A stretch of 64,000 nucleotides of DNA. It comes from Armatimonadota bacterium (lineage in GTDB: Bacteria; Armatimonadota; Fimbriimonadia; Fimbriimonadales; Fimbriimonadaceae). The notes under the pieces are model-generated. The model did not search any database and had not been told where the DNA came from. It saw nothing but the letters and a program-made list of their open reading frames with translations. A program made the position numbers and the translations under genes. Shown here one piece after another: positions 41,141-51,127 of the stretch. The DNA is taken from contig WGMG01000002.1 in the NCBI GenBank assembly GCA_016125185.1, positions 372,001 to 436,000 of the forward strand. Reading direction: 5' to 3'. The first letter of the stretch is position 1, and each line of letters starts with the position of its first letter.

Positions 41141-42442
41141 ATGGTAGACAAGAATCTACCAATACGAAAACTCCCCTTGCGGTCGCTCTATTTCGACCTC
41201 AACAGCTATTTCGCGTCGGTCGAACAGCAACTCGACCCCAAGCTGAGGGGCAAGCCGGTCGCCGTCGTGCCAACCATGGCGGATACGACGATGGTCATCG
41301 CCGCCTCCTACGAGGCCAAGAAGTTCGGCATCAAGTGCGGCACGATGGTTGGCGACGCCATCAAGAAATGCCCGGACATCATCCTCATGCAGGGCAACCA
41401 TCCCGCCTACGTCGCCTACCACGAGAAGGTGAAGGAGGCGGTCGAGACCGTCCTGCCCATCGATAAAGTCTGCAGTATCGACGAGATGCGCTTTTGCCTG
41501 CTGGCGACCGAAGGCGAGCCTGAAATCGCCCGCCAACTGGCTTTGCAGATGAAGAAGGTGCTGGCCGAGCAGGTCGGCGAGTGCATCACCGCGTCGGTGG
41601 GCGTCGCGCCGAACCACTATCTGGCCAAGCTCGCCACCGACATGCAGAAGCCGGACGGCATGGTGATCCTCCAGCACTTCGACCTTCCCCATCGCCTGTT
41701 CGACCTTAAGCTCACCGACTTCTGCGGCATCAACTACCGCACCAAGATTCGCCTGAACGCGGCGGGAATCTTCAGCGGGAAAGACCTAGTGCTCGCCTCC
41801 GAGCAGGAGTTGAAGCGCGCCTTCGGCGGCGTGGTTGGCGAGAGATTCTATCGCCGATTGCGAGGCGAGCGCACCAACGACGACTTCCAGGTCGACAAAT
41901 CGCTCAGCCATTCGCATGTCCTCGCACCAGAATATCGAACCGACCAGGGTTGTCGAGACGTCCTTCTTCGCCTCCTCCACAAAGCCTCGGCCCGCCTGCG
42001 CGCCAACGGCCTGTGGGCGACCCATATGTCGATCTATGTGAAGGGCATGGTCCGCTCGTGGCACTCCATCACCTCGCTTGCCCCCACCCAGGATAGTGTC
42101 ACGATGACCAACTACGTGCTGGACATGTGGGAGGAGCGAAACTTCGAGCGCCCCCTGCAGGTCGGCGTCGTCTTCACCGGCCTCCTGAAGCCGGAGCAGG
42201 TTACGCCCAGCCTCTTCGACCCGACCGTCGAGCGGTCGGCGTTCAACTCGGCGGTGGACAGCGTCAACCAGCGATTCGGCAAGCATAAGGTGATCTTGGC
42301 CGGATTGGACAAGGCGAAGGACACGGCCGACGAGAAGATCGCCTTCCAAAAGGTCTCGCTGTTTCAGGAGGGCAAAGGCGACAACGTCTTCCCCGACCTT
42401 TGGCCGGATACGTTTCGCGGCGGCGCGGCGTTTAGCGGGTGA
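41141..42442 (+). CDS. Y-family (DinB/UmuC-like) DNA polymerase
   Basis: A 433-residue translesion polymerase homologue. Catalytic carboxylates are present: Asp 19 in YFDLNSYFASVEQ, and Asp 114-Glu 115 in CSIDEM. Thumb helix-hairpin-helix and little-finger regions follow. The usual SIDEAYLD is changed to SIDEMRFCL, so it belongs to a divergent branch rather than classic DinB. It copies damaged DNA at low fidelity. The C-terminus (FPDLWPDTFRGG) has no clear beta-clamp motif. It seems to be read from a leaderless promoter; no LexA box can be named. Confidence 0.87.
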   Translation: MVDKNLPIRKLPLRSLYFDLNSYFASVEQQLDPKLRGKPVAVVPTMADTTMVIAASYEAKKFGIKCGTMVGDAIKKCPDIILMQGNHPAYVAYHEKVKEAVETVLPIDKVCSIDEMRFCLLATEGEPEIARQLALQMKKVLAEQVGECITASVGVAPNHYLAKLATDMQKPDGMVILQHFDLPHRLFDLKLTDFCGINYRTKIRLNAAGIFSGKDLVLASEQELKRAFGGVVGERFYRRLRGERTNDDFQVDKSLSHSHVLAPEYRTDQGCRDVLLRLLHKASARLRANGLWATHMSIYVKGMVRSWHSITSLAPTQDSVTMTNYVLDMWEERNFERPLQVGVVFTGLLKPEQVTPSLFDPTVERSAFNSAVDSVNQRFGKHKVILAGLDKAKDTADEKIAFQKVSLFQEGKGDNVFPDLWPDTFRGGAAFSG

Positions 42443-42452
42443 AGCCCCGAAT

Positions 42453-43457
42453 CTATCGAAGCAGCTGTTGGTCCGTCAGGGCCTGCACCAGTAGGTGCGT
42501 AAACTTCCGAGCACCCTTCTCGTCGAAGTGAATATAGTCGTGATAGTTCGAAGGGTCCTTCACGAATGCTGGGTCCAAGCCAGTTGGATCGACGAATAAG
42601 AATCCGGATCGATCGCACATGCTTCGAAGGCTCCGTCGCCAATCCGCCAAGTCGTCGGGCGATTCCCACGCATCGATGTATTCGGGACAATAGACCAAAA
42701 CGTAGGTCGTCCCAACTTCGTTCTGTAGTTTGCGCAGAATCGCGATCGCGTTTGAGCCCTTCATCATTTTGGCGAACGACCCATACTTGCCCTCGTGATG
42801 CGATCTTCGAACATAGTCGGGATCTGTGGTCACCAGCGAGTCGTGATACGCAAGGGAACCATATTTGTCCGTCACAAATGGATCGCCAAAAAATGGATGC
42901 CTTTCTCCCGCTATGGCCTTACTGATCGAGCCGTAATATTGCATCACGCGACTCTTGAGCAATCGTTCGTCAAGCGATTTTTTCGAGGACGGATCGGCGA
43001 GCCACCCGCGCTCAATACGACCCAAGGCTAGCTCCTTATCCGATCGCGCATCGTAATCCTCGGCCAGGTCAGCCGTTCTCACAAAGTGAAGGATCACTTC
43101 CGGCTTGCCGACGCGGCTACTCCAGAAATGACGCCAATACACCTCGGTTCGTCCAGGAGACAGCCCGCTCATGCCCAATCCAAAGGATCGCTTTCCGGTC
43201 AACTGCTGAAATAAGCCGATCTCGGCATTAGCCCTCGAAATTGAGCTGCCCATGAAGACAACCTCCGGTGAACCATCCGATTTTTGGTACTTCTCAAGCA
43301 AATCCTCGCGCAACATCGTGGACGAGTTGTAATAAGGGGATGGCAGGGGTAGCACCTTTCGCACGAGCCGAATCCGCAGCAGCAGTTCTAGCGACAGGAG
43401 GCAGGCCGCACCAAAACACAAACCCAAGATCAAAACGCGATATGGTGAGCTTTTCAT
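42453..43457 (-). CDS. Membrane-anchored SGNH-like protein, partner of MBOAT
   Basis: A 334-residue protein with one N-terminal membrane helix (about 7-30). It has PEVVFMGSSISRAN, a GDS-like block I position (GSS), and a C-terminal YHDYIHFDEKGARKF, the Asp-x-x-His block of SGNH hydrolases. Such proteins work with MBOAT acyltransferases (AlgJ/AlgX or PatB-like) in O-acetylating extracellular polysaccharide. The start at MKSSPYRV (43457) lies 4 bp after the MBOAT stop, so the pair is an operon; an ATG 36 bp upstream is inside the MBOAT gene. Confidence 0.78.
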   Translation of the reverse strand: MKSSPYRVLILGLCFGAACLLSLELLLRIRLVRKVLPLPSPYYNSSTMLREDLLEKYQKSDGSPEVVFMGSSISRANAEIGLFQQLTGKRSFGLGMSGLSPGRTEVYWRHFWSSRVGKPEVILHFVRTADLAEDYDARSDKELALGRIERGWLADPSSKKSLDERLLKSRVMQYYGSISKAIAGERHPFFGDPFVTDKYGSLAYHDSLVTTDPDYVRRSHHEGKYGSFAKMMKGSNAIAILRKLQNEVGTTYVLVYCPEYIDAWESPDDLADWRRSLRSMCDRSGFLFVDPTGLDPAFVKDPSNYHDYIHFDEKGARKFTHLLVQALTDQQLLR

Positions 43458-43461
43458 AACT

Positions 43462-44856
43462 TTAGAACTGGAAGTAGATGAAAACACCTCCACTGATGTC
43501 TCCCGAAAACACGAGGAGAGCTATCATCGAGAAGCAATAGACGACCTTGGGAATCGGCTTCCAGGTCAGCACCGCCATCTCGGACTTACCCAAGACCTGT
43601 GGCAGATCGATCATAGCCATCATGGCAAGCAGGAAGATGCTGGCAATCGGGAATTGATACCCTGGGTGCCGAAAGTTGGCGAGCTTTTGGAAGATCAACC
43701 GGGTTTCGTCGAAACTCGGCGAGCGGAAGAAAATCCATGTAAGGGAAACGAGAGCGAAAGTAAAGACGACACTAATCCAGTTCTTTTTGCCGGTGGTCCG
43801 GCCGATGCCAAGAGCCTGCCCGATAGCCAAATAGAGTCCGTGCAATCCGCCCCAAATGACGAAATTCCAGCTTGCCCCGTGCCATAAACCGCCAAGGAGC
43901 ATCGTCGCGAAGAGGTTCACATAGGTGCGCAACTTCCCTTTTCGATTGCCTCCAAGCGGGATATACAAATAGTCGCGGAGCCAAGTAGATAGCGAGATAT
44001 GCCACCGTTGCCAGAACTCACGCACGTTGGCCGACAGGTACGGATGATGGAAATTGTCCGAGAGTTTGAAGCCGAATAGAAGCGCCGAGCCGCGCGCAAT
44101 GTCTGTATAGCCCGCGAAATCCGAGTAGATCTGGAGGCTGTACCACATGACAGATTGGACCATCAGGAACCAAGATCGCCGTTCAGGATCGGCATACGTC
44201 AGGTCGACCAGCGCACCGGCGGTATCGGCGATTACGACTTTGCGAAAGAGTCCAAATAGGATCAAATACATCCCATTCCGAACCATCGTCTCCGTGACGG
44301 ACCTTGGCTTTTGGCATTGTGGCAACAGGCTGGTCGACCGGGCGATCGGGCCGGCTACAAGCTGAGGAAAGAATGACAAGAAGAGGGCCAGTTCGACAAA
44401 ATCTTTGGTTGGTTCAACATCCTTTCGGTACACATCGACCACGTAGGAAATGGTGTGGAAGGTGTAAAAGCTAATTCCGACGGGTAAGACGATAGAAAGC
44501 GTCGACAGGCTTGCTCCCGGCAGAAACCGGTGAAGCAACGTTCCGAACGAATCGATGAAAAAATTCGCATACTTAAAAATGGCGAGGATCGCAAGGGCGA
44601 ACGACACGCCGCACACCATCCATCGCTTGGCCAGGGTTTCGTCGCCATTCGACCGAGCCCCTTGAATTCTCAATGCCGGCCAAAAGCCCAGCGCCGTTGC
44701 AGCCAACATCAGCCCGCAAAACTTCCAATTCCAGAAGGCATAGAAGACGTAGCTGAGAACTACTAGCCAAAGGTTCTGCGCACGATGGGGCAATCGCATG
44801 GCCGTGAGCAAAGCAACAGCAAGAAACGCAAAATAGGCAAGGCTGTTGAATTGCAT
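43462..44856 (-). CDS. MBOAT-family O-acyltransferase (AlgI-like)
   Basis: A 464-residue polytopic enzyme with about ten membrane helices. The catalytic His lies in LLGGLWHGASWNFVIWG (WHGxxW motif), and the second conserved region SDFAGYTDIARGSALLFG is present. It moves acyl groups from cytoplasmic donors across the membrane, usually to acetylate a surface polysaccharide. The following SGNH-like protein is the probable periplasmic transferase. Nearby PEP-CTERM proteins fit an exopolysaccharide-rich surface. Confidence 0.92.
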   Translation of the reverse strand: MQFNSLAYFAFLAVALLTAMRLPHRAQNLWLVVLSYVFYAFWNWKFCGLMLAATALGFWPALRIQGARSNGDETLAKRWMVCGVSFALAILAIFKYANFFIDSFGTLLHRFLPGASLSTLSIVLPVGISFYTFHTISYVVDVYRKDVEPTKDFVELALFLSFFPQLVAGPIARSTSLLPQCQKPRSVTETMVRNGMYLILFGLFRKVVIADTAGALVDLTYADPERRSWFLMVQSVMWYSLQIYSDFAGYTDIARGSALLFGFKLSDNFHHPYLSANVREFWQRWHISLSTWLRDYLYIPLGGNRKGKLRTYVNLFATMLLGGLWHGASWNFVIWGGLHGLYLAIGQALGIGRTTGKKNWISVVFTFALVSLTWIFFRSPSFDETRLIFQKLANFRHPGYQFPIASIFLLAMMAMIDLPQVLGKSEMAVLTWKPIPKVVYCFSMIALLVFSGDISGGVFIYFQF

Positions 44857-45048
44857 AGCCTCCGATAGCCTACCGATTAGCTCCCGCAGTGGTCATTACA
44901 CGAGAAGCAATTAGGAATTTAGACTACATTGCGGTTGATTTCCGCATGGAACCAGGAATTACTCAGTTCGTCGGTAACTGGGTGTACCGGTGAATGATCG
45001 ATTATCCTTTGAGACGTGTCGCCAGGATCACTGATCGTTCCGAATCTT

Positions 45049-46683
45049 CTACTTTTGGTCGAGCTCCTGCCGGGTCGCGATGGGCACATATCCAATTTCC
45101 AAACCCTTCGGCGGCTTGACCAATTGGGCCGGATCGAGACTCGCTAGAGTTCCGCGAGTCGGCGGCGGCAAGTAGTCGCGATTGCTCTTCCAGGCCCGGT
45201 GGATCATCTCGACCTTCACCTGCAACGCTTCTCGTTCGGCCTTGGTCATATCGGAATTGAGCAATGCTGGCTGGTCGGCAAACCGATACCAATAGTAAGT
45301 GACCACGCTCCCATCACCGAGGCGAGCCGTAAACGGCCCGGCGGCTGGACCCGGTTTCTTCCAGGTCGAGTCCGCTTCATCGGGTGTCGAATAGGGCTTC
45401 GGCGGACCTTCCTTCGCGCGCTCCCACCGAATCTTCCTCAGTCCCGTTTCTTCGGGAACGTCCGATGGCGAAATCGGAATCCATTTTGACTTCTTTTCGT
45501 CACCCGCTTGTACCAGGCGGTAGTACTCCGGCAGCGTCACCAGGCCAGATTCTATGCGATTAAGTCGGCCAACAAACTGCCCGCCAAACGTACCCCGATC
45601 CCAATTTCGAAACTCGCCGATCTGGCTCCAATCCAGAGAGACCTTCCGCTCCTTTCCATCGCTCTCCTTCCACCAAATCTGCCACGTGGCGTAGCCTTTG
45701 TCGCCAAAATTCCGAACTTGCGCTCCCGCTGGGTCGACCTTCCCGGTGCTGAGATGCCCGCCCTTGAACCAGGCCAACACGTCGTCAAACAAAGCCGATT
45801 GGTTGTACACAGTGTCGCTGTGGACCATCACCGAGGTTCCGTCCTTGTCGGCCGGGAAGGATATCGGCGCGATCCTGGCATACCAATTGCCTCGATCGTC
45901 CCTTCCCAAACGGCACGGCGTATTTTGAGTCTCCATTTGAACGGCTCGATTGGGATTTGCGGGTCGAGTATCGAGAAGTTGACCAACCAGCCGCGTGTCT
46001 TTCACGGTCGCATGGGACCAAAAGTGAGGCAAGAAGAAGGCGACCGGACCTTTGAAATTCGCCGAGTTAATGAAAAGGGTCCACGAGTTCGCGCCAGTCG
46101 GAAGGTTCATGCCGTCCGTTGTCGACTTTTCCTCGCAAAGCGGCAAATTGAGGTACCCATATCCAAACAGCTTTCCAATTTCGCCCTGCTTGATGTCCAG
46201 ACCGTCGATCGGAAACAGAAGGTTCTGGCTAAGTTGAGCGACACCATAAAGTCCACGCGGATTGCTCCAGTCTCCCCACCCATGCGAAGGGCCATTGGCA
46301 ATCTCGGAAAAATTGGGAGCCACGCCGCCCATGATGAATTTGGGTGTCGTCGTTGGGAACCGTGTGTCCGTCCACCAGCCCAAGCCGCCCTCGATGTCCG
46401 AGTACATGTCCTTTGGCGCACTCCCTTCGTACTGCGCAAACATCCATGTTCCAGGAAGTCCCGATTGGAAACGGTGGCCGGGGTACTGACTCAGGAGCGG
46501 CCAAACCGTAACATACATCGAGTATCCGGCATTAAAGTCCGCCTCAACCTTCCCCACGTGCGGCACGATGACATAACCACCAACATGCTCATCCCTTGGA
46601 TTGGAAATGAGCTGAGCATGCGAAGCGGCAATCATCGCACAACCGATGATAGGAAAGATCAGGCGACGGACCGTGGTGTTCAT
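45049..46683 (-). CDS. Exported protein of unknown function
   Basis: A 544-residue protein with signal peptide (MNTTVRRLIFPIIGCAM..SHAQ). It is rich in aromatic and Gly residues (GGLGWWTDTRF, GPSHGWGDWSNPRGL, FFLPHFWSH) without a motif I recognise. The start at 46683 puts it 7 bp after the S9 peptidase stop; an in-frame ATG further upstream overlaps that gene deeply. Likely cotranscribed with the peptidase and secreted. The gap 44857-45048 holds nothing I can name. Confidence 0.7.
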   Translation of the reverse strand: MNTTVRRLIFPIIGCAMIAASHAQLISNPRDEHVGGYVIVPHVGKVEADFNAGYSMYVTVWPLLSQYPGHRFQSGLPGTWMFAQYEGSAPKDMYSDIEGGLGWWTDTRFPTTTPKFIMGGVAPNFSEIANGPSHGWGDWSNPRGLYGVAQLSQNLLFPIDGLDIKQGEIGKLFGYGYLNLPLCEEKSTTDGMNLPTGANSWTLFINSANFKGPVAFFLPHFWSHATVKDTRLVGQLLDTRPANPNRAVQMETQNTPCRLGRDDRGNWYARIAPISFPADKDGTSVMVHSDTVYNQSALFDDVLAWFKGGHLSTGKVDPAGAQVRNFGDKGYATWQIWWKESDGKERKVSLDWSQIGEFRNWDRGTFGGQFVGRLNRIESGLVTLPEYYRLVQAGDEKKSKWIPISPSDVPEETGLRKIRWERAKEGPPKPYSTPDEADSTWKKPGPAAGPFTARLGDGSVVTYYWYRFADQPALLNSDMTKAEREALQVKVEMIHRAWKSNRDYLPPPTRGTLASLDPAQLVKPPKGLEIGYVPIATRQELDQK

Positions 46684-46690
46684 CAGATAA

Positions 46691-48742
46691 CTATGGTTTG
46701 AGCGCGTCGATGAAGAACTCCATCTTTCGATCGAACCGCAAGCCCGAGTGGCCCTGGTCCACGCCCGCATACAGCCGATACGGCTTCGCCGCCCGATCCA
46801 GCGCATTGATCAACTGATAGGTGTTTGCCGGGTGAACATTGTCGTCAGCCGTGCCAATGTAAATGCAAAGCTTGCCGGTCAGATTCTTCGCGTACTCCAT
46901 CGCCGAGCCCTCGCGATAACCATCCGGGTTGTTCTGCGGAGTGTCCATAAACCTCTCGGTATAGATCGAGTCGTAGTTGTACCAGGCCGTGACTGGCGAG
47001 CCTGCGACCGCCGCTGCAAACGTCTCCGGGTGCCGCAAAATGGCCATCACCGATGAGTACCCACCGTACGACGTCCCTTCGATGCCGATTCGACTTCCAT
47101 CGATATAAGGCATCTTCGCCAACGCCTGCATCGCCGCTGCCTGGTCGTCGATCTCGACGATGCCGAGGTGGCGGTACGGCGCCTGACGAAAATCGCGACC
47201 GCGTCCCTTTGTGCCGCGACCATCGATCCAGGCGTGAATGAACCCGAACTCGGCATCGGGGCTGTTGCCCAAGTACCGCTCGCGCCCGCTTCCCGAGTCC
47301 GGTCCGCCGTAAACGCTCAAAATGACCGGATACTTCTTGCTGGCATCGAAGTCCGAGGGCTTCTGAATGTAGCCATAAATCTTCGTCTTTCCGTCTGCGG
47401 CGAGGCAGGTAAACGATTCAGCCGCCTTAAAACCTCCCTTAGTTAGATCGCTAACGTCAGCCGCGCCAAGTTGGGTCAGGACCTTTCCATTAGCGTCGCA
47501 GAGCTGAACCTTCGGCGGCGTACCGAGAGCCTCCTCCCGGTCGATGAACGCGTTTTCATTCTCCGAAAGCTGGACGGTGTGCCCAAGCCCTGGATCGGTC
47601 AAACGTGTATCTCCCGACCCATTCAGCTTCACTCGGTGAAGCTGAAGCAAGTATGGATTGGGAGCGCTGTGAGCCATGTACCACATCACGCCCTTCTTCT
47701 CATCCACCTTCACGACGTTCTCGACTTCGAACGAATTCTTGGTCACCGGCGCAATCACACCCTTATCCAGTGACGCCAAGTACACGTTCCAATAGCCCGT
47801 CTTCTCGCTAAACCAAAGGAACCGCTTGCCGTCCTCCAGCCAAATCATGGTCGGCGTGTTGTCGACCCACCCGTTTGGATTGGTCTCTTGAAGCACAACT
47901 CGACAAGCGCCGGTGGCAGGGTCGGCGGCGACCAATTCGAACACGTTTTGCTTGCGATTGGTCCGGTCGAAAAGGATCTCTTTACCATCCGGCGAGAACC
48001 GAACATCATAGATGTATTGGGCGATATCTGGGTCTGTCGACTTGAATTCCGTGTCGATTCTGATCGTGCTCTTGGTATGAACGTCGTAAACCAAAAGTTG
48101 CACAAGTGGGTTGTTGGCACCCGCCTTCGGATACGCCTCGGTGTACAGCCGATCCTGAATCCCGCCTTCGTCGAGCGTCACATAGTAGTCCTTCACCTTC
48201 GATTCATCGAATCGATAGAACACTAGCTTCGACGAATCGGGCGACCACCACATGGCATCGCGCTGACCAAGCTCTTCGCCGTACACCCAACTTCCCGTCG
48301 CGTATTTGATCCGCGTCGCCGCGCTGCCGTCCGTCGTCACCGCCGTCTTCTCAGCCGAATTCTTGGCGTCCTCCAGGTACAGATTAGAGTCTTCGTACCG
48401 CGCCACCCATTTCCCGTCGGGCGAGTTTGCCGTAGCAAATTGCCTTCCCCGCCCCGGTTGCTGGCGTCGGTCACCCCGGCCAAATCGATTCGGTGCCTCG
48501 GTCGTCGGCTTGTAGTCGACGATCTCCTTCTTCTGCAGATCGTACGCCTTCCCATCGCCCGTCACCACATAGCGGCCGTCGTCGCCCCAGCGGTAAACAC
48601 CAACCGTAGAAAGCGCCCCCATCAGGTCGCGTGACGCCTTCTGAGCATCGAGATACTGCTTGTATTTGGGGTGTTCGGGGAGCCGATCTTGAGCAAAGCC
48701 GATCGCCGGAACGAATAGCAAGGAAAACGCGAGCCAACGCAT
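46691..48742 (-). CDS. Exported prolyl oligopeptidase-family serine peptidase (S9, DPP IV-like)
   Basis: A 683-residue secreted peptidase with signal peptide (ending AIGFAQ). Residues about 90-430 form a DPP IV N-terminal propeller (GSWVYGEELGQRDAMWWSPD, in part VYGEELGQ, carries the Glu-Glu-like substrate motif as EEL). The C-terminal alpha/beta-hydrolase has Ser 558 in GTSYGGYS, Asp 633 in TADDNVH and His 665 in DQGHSG. It removes dipeptides, often X-Pro, from peptide N-termini. Probably a periplasmic nutrient-scavenging enzyme. Confidence 0.92.
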   Translation of the reverse strand: MRWLAFSLLFVPAIGFAQDRLPEHPKYKQYLDAQKASRDLMGALSTVGVYRWGDDGRYVVTGDGKAYDLQKKEIVDYKPTTEAPNRFGRGDRRQQPGRGRQFATANSPDGKWVARYEDSNLYLEDAKNSAEKTAVTTDGSAATRIKYATGSWVYGEELGQRDAMWWSPDSSKLVFYRFDESKVKDYYVTLDEGGIQDRLYTEAYPKAGANNPLVQLLVYDVHTKSTIRIDTEFKSTDPDIAQYIYDVRFSPDGKEILFDRTNRKQNVFELVAADPATGACRVVLQETNPNGWVDNTPTMIWLEDGKRFLWFSEKTGYWNVYLASLDKGVIAPVTKNSFEVENVVKVDEKKGVMWYMAHSAPNPYLLQLHRVKLNGSGDTRLTDPGLGHTVQLSENENAFIDREEALGTPPKVQLCDANGKVLTQLGAADVSDLTKGGFKAAESFTCLAADGKTKIYGYIQKPSDFDASKKYPVILSVYGGPDSGSGRERYLGNSPDAEFGFIHAWIDGRGTKGRGRDFRQAPYRHLGIVEIDDQAAAMQALAKMPYIDGSRIGIEGTSYGGYSSVMAILRHPETFAAAVAGSPVTAWYNYDSIYTERFMDTPQNNPDGYREGSAMEYAKNLTGKLCIYIGTADDNVHPANTYQLINALDRAAKPYRLYAGVDQGHSGLRFDRKMEFFIDALKP

Positions 48743-48756
48743 GGAGCGATTTTACG

Positions 48757-49593
48757 CTAATCCTTCAGCCGAATCGCGCGAAATCCTTCCGCCATGTTCA
48801 AGCCCGCCGCCTCGCCGTCATCCAGTTCCTTTTGCATCACCGTCCCCGTCACAGCTTGCAGCTTTTCGCCATAGAACTGGCTCTTATGAATCTTCAGCAA
48901 GTCCGCCCGTTCCGACCAATACTTGTCCGTATCGAAGTACACATTCGGTGCTGTGGTCGCAAACAAAAGCAGCCATGAAGCCGAGGTCTTTGACGCAAGC
49001 TCGGACGCGGCGCGACCAGAATTCTCGTGGTCTCGATGCTGAACAAACGGAACATATTCTGAATCGAACGCCAAGATGTAATCGGGATGCGAATCCACCA
49101 TCGCATCCTCCAGCTTCTTCCGTAAGACAGGTTCATCGGGATCATAGCGGCCATCGGGGCCACCCAAGAAAATCACTTTCGCCCCATAGTGCGAGCTCGC
49201 ATCGTTTTGCTCGATCCGCCGCACCCGCCGGTTCTCGGCCACATTGGTCATAAACGGCGGATAGTAGCTTTTGTCGCCATCCGTCACCACGATCAGGGTG
49301 ATTTCTGCCCCTGCCTCGTGAAGTTTCAGCAAGGTGCCAGAGATGAAATATTCGGTGTCGTCGGGGTGGCCCGTCACGACCGTCACCCGAGTGCCCTTCG
49401 AAAACAGGCGAGCCGAGTCTGGGTCGATTTTGGGATAGTCCGCCGGTGGTTTACGCACTGGGTAATGAATCCTTTGGGGGTTCCACCAATAGATTCCACC
49501 CACGATGAGCACGAACAAAAGAAGCATCCGACCCACCGATTTGAGCGCTCTTTTCCATCGTGGGCCGCTCACCACCTTCTTCTTTCTCATCAC
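48757..49593 (-). CDS. PIG-L/LmbE-family deacetylase, membrane anchored
   Basis: A 278-residue zinc-dependent N-deacetylase. An N-terminal membrane helix (about 22-36) anchors it. The signature HPDD (76-79) and the later HRDHENSG give the zinc ligands and the catalytic Asp. Substrates in this family are GlcNAc-conjugates (mycothiol, bacillithiol, glycolipids). The gene ends 15 bp after the S9 peptidase start and may be in the same transcript. Confidence 0.87.
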   Translation of the reverse strand: MMRKKKVVSGPRWKRALKSVGRMLLLFVLIVGGIYWWNPQRIHYPVRKPPADYPKIDPDSARLFSKGTRVTVVTGHPDDTEYFISGTLLKLHEAGAEITLIVVTDGDKSYYPPFMTNVAENRRVRRIEQNDASSHYGAKVIFLGGPDGRYDPDEPVLRKKLEDAMVDSHPDYILAFDSEYVPFVQHRDHENSGRAASELASKTSASWLLLFATTAPNVYFDTDKYWSERADLLKIHKSQFYGEKLQAVTGTVMQKELDDGEAAGLNMAEGFRAIRLKD

Positions 49594-49659
49594 GACTCTC
49601 TCTCATTCTAACGCCAGCCCATTTCTTTATCGTTCGAAATCCATTAAACTAAACTTACG

Positions 49660-50340
49660 ATGCGTCGTGCTTTCACTTTGATTGAATTGCTGGTTGTCAT
49701 TGCCATTATCGCGATCCTGGCCGCCATCCTCTTCCCCGTCTTTGCCCAGGCAAAGCAGGCCGCCAAGGCAACCTCGTGCCTTTCCAACCTCAAACAGTTG
49801 GACCTTGCGTTCATCATGTACCAGGGCGACAACGACGACAGCTTCCCGCTCTCGTCCTACGGTACGCCAACCTCTTTCGTTCTTTGGCACGACATCATCG
49901 ACCCATACGTGAAGAACAAGCAGGTCTGGCTCTGCCCGTGTAGCAACGTCAAGCAATTCGACACCAGCGGGGCGCCGACCAGCCACTTCGGCTACAACGT
50001 CCGCTACCTGACGAACATCGCTCTCGACTTCTCGAACCTGGCCACTCAAACCTCCGTGACTGCGACCGCAGTCCAGGATCCGGCCAACACCGTCGCCCTC
50101 GTCACCGGCAAGGCATCCAAGCCGAACTCTTGGTGTGGCGACGACGGAAAGTTTCTCCTGAGTGCAACCGACTACTACCAGACGCTGGGTGGTACAGGCG
50201 CAGACTGCTGGGGCGTTCCCGACCCGAATGCGATGAACCATGCGATCATCGCTTGGGTCGATGGCCACGCTAATAAGAAGGCGCTCAGCCAGTTCTACTC
50301 CGGCCAAACTCCGCTAGATAAGTATCTCGATCTGGAATAG
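49660..50340 (+). CDS. Type II/IV pseudopilin-like protein (DUF1559-style)
   Basis: A 226-residue protein with a prepilin signal: RRA before [19 protein letters not shown], mature Glu 5 included. The -1 residue is Ala where most prepilins have Gly. The helix continues into [12 protein letters not shown] and CLSNLKQL, and the end has the H-x-G-rich [13 protein letters not shown] element (WxDGH, typical of these 'DUF1559' families). It is exported by a type II or IV system and may form part of a surface or competence fibre. A damaged copy of its last 60 residues lies at 51358-51546. Confidence 0.87.
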   Translation: MRRAFTLIELLVVIAIIAILAAILFPVFAQAKQAAKATSCLSNLKQLDLAFIMYQGDNDDSFPLSSYGTPTSFVLWHDIIDPYVKNKQVWLCPCSNVKQFDTSGAPTSHFGYNVRYLTNIALDFSNLATQTSVTATAVQDPANTVALVTGKASKPNSWCGDDGKFLLSATDYYQTLGGTGADCWGVPDPNAMNHAIIAWVDGHANKKALSQFYSGQTPLDKYLDLE

Positions 50341-51021
50341 CTAGTTCTGCAATTCGAGAAAAACTGTGTAATTTCCAGTTCCGCCCGTCAGACCCAGAAT
50401 AACGTCGTTAACGCCGGGAGTAAAAAAGGCGTCTCCGTTCGAGTCAAGCGTATAAGTTTGTGCGTTGGGACTGGTCCGGCTCTCGCTAATGCTGATTGAC
50501 GAGGCAACCGCTGGCTCCACATGGACTCGGTAACGATGGCCCTTAACGAGCGCCGATACCACAAAGTTATCGACATCGGTTATGGACGATAGCGAGCCAG
50601 TTATTTCTCGATTGCCGTCAATAGACGTTGCGTTGGCATAAAAGGCACCAGCACCGGCATCGTTTGGTTCTACTTCGGCAACTGCGGCTGGCGTGCCTGT
50701 CACAAAATGGTCGACGGACAAGTCAGAACCATACTGATCAGCCACGCCGACGGCGCCATCCAGGTTCACGTTGGCAGGAACTGTGACGAGAATCTTCGTT
50801 GGAGTCACAGAATCGATTGCCCATGAGGTTCCGGCGATCGAAAATTCCATGGAGCCATCAGTCGCAAAATTATGTCCGTAGATGGCGACTTGTTGACCGG
50901 CCGATGCGATCGCAGGATCGAACCCGTCAAGGGTTGGTGCCGCATGATCCGATCCAAGACCGCCGCATGCAAGCAGGCAGATAGTCAAAGTGCCGAAAGA
51001 AACTACCGAGAAACCCTTCAT
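50341..51021 (-). CDS. IPT/TIG-domain lipoprotein
   Basis: A 226-residue lipoprotein (signal with LLACGG, lipidated Cys about 19). Residues about 28-110 are an IPT/TIG Ig-like domain (FDPAIASAGQQVAIYGHNFA). A second beta domain with EVEPNDAGAGAFYANAT and VDNFVVSALVKGHRYRVHVE (in part) looks like a pre-peptidase C-terminal (PPC) domain. Its stop directly abuts the pseudopilin stop, with no base between. Likely outer-surface. Confidence 0.8.
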   Translation of the reverse strand: MKGFSVVSFGTLTICLLACGGLGSDHAAPTLDGFDPAIASAGQQVAIYGHNFATDGSMEFSIAGTSWAIDSVTPTKILVTVPANVNLDGAVGVADQYGSDLSVDHFVTGTPAAVAEVEPNDAGAGAFYANATSIDGNREITGSLSSITDVDNFVVSALVKGHRYRVHVEPAVASSISISESRTSPNAQTYTLDSNGDAFFTPGVNDVILGLTGGTGNYTVFLELQN

Positions 51022-51127
51022 GAAATTCTAACCTTAAGCAATACCTACGAATGACAAATCGTTCAGCGACATTGATCGCCAAGGTAATTTTATCTCATAA
51101 ACTTGCAACAGCAACCATCTACGCAAA

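Noticed and set aside
45508-46701. Open frame opposite the 544-residue exported protein
   Set aside because: The minus frame has a signal peptide and fits operon spacing; the plus frame has neither.
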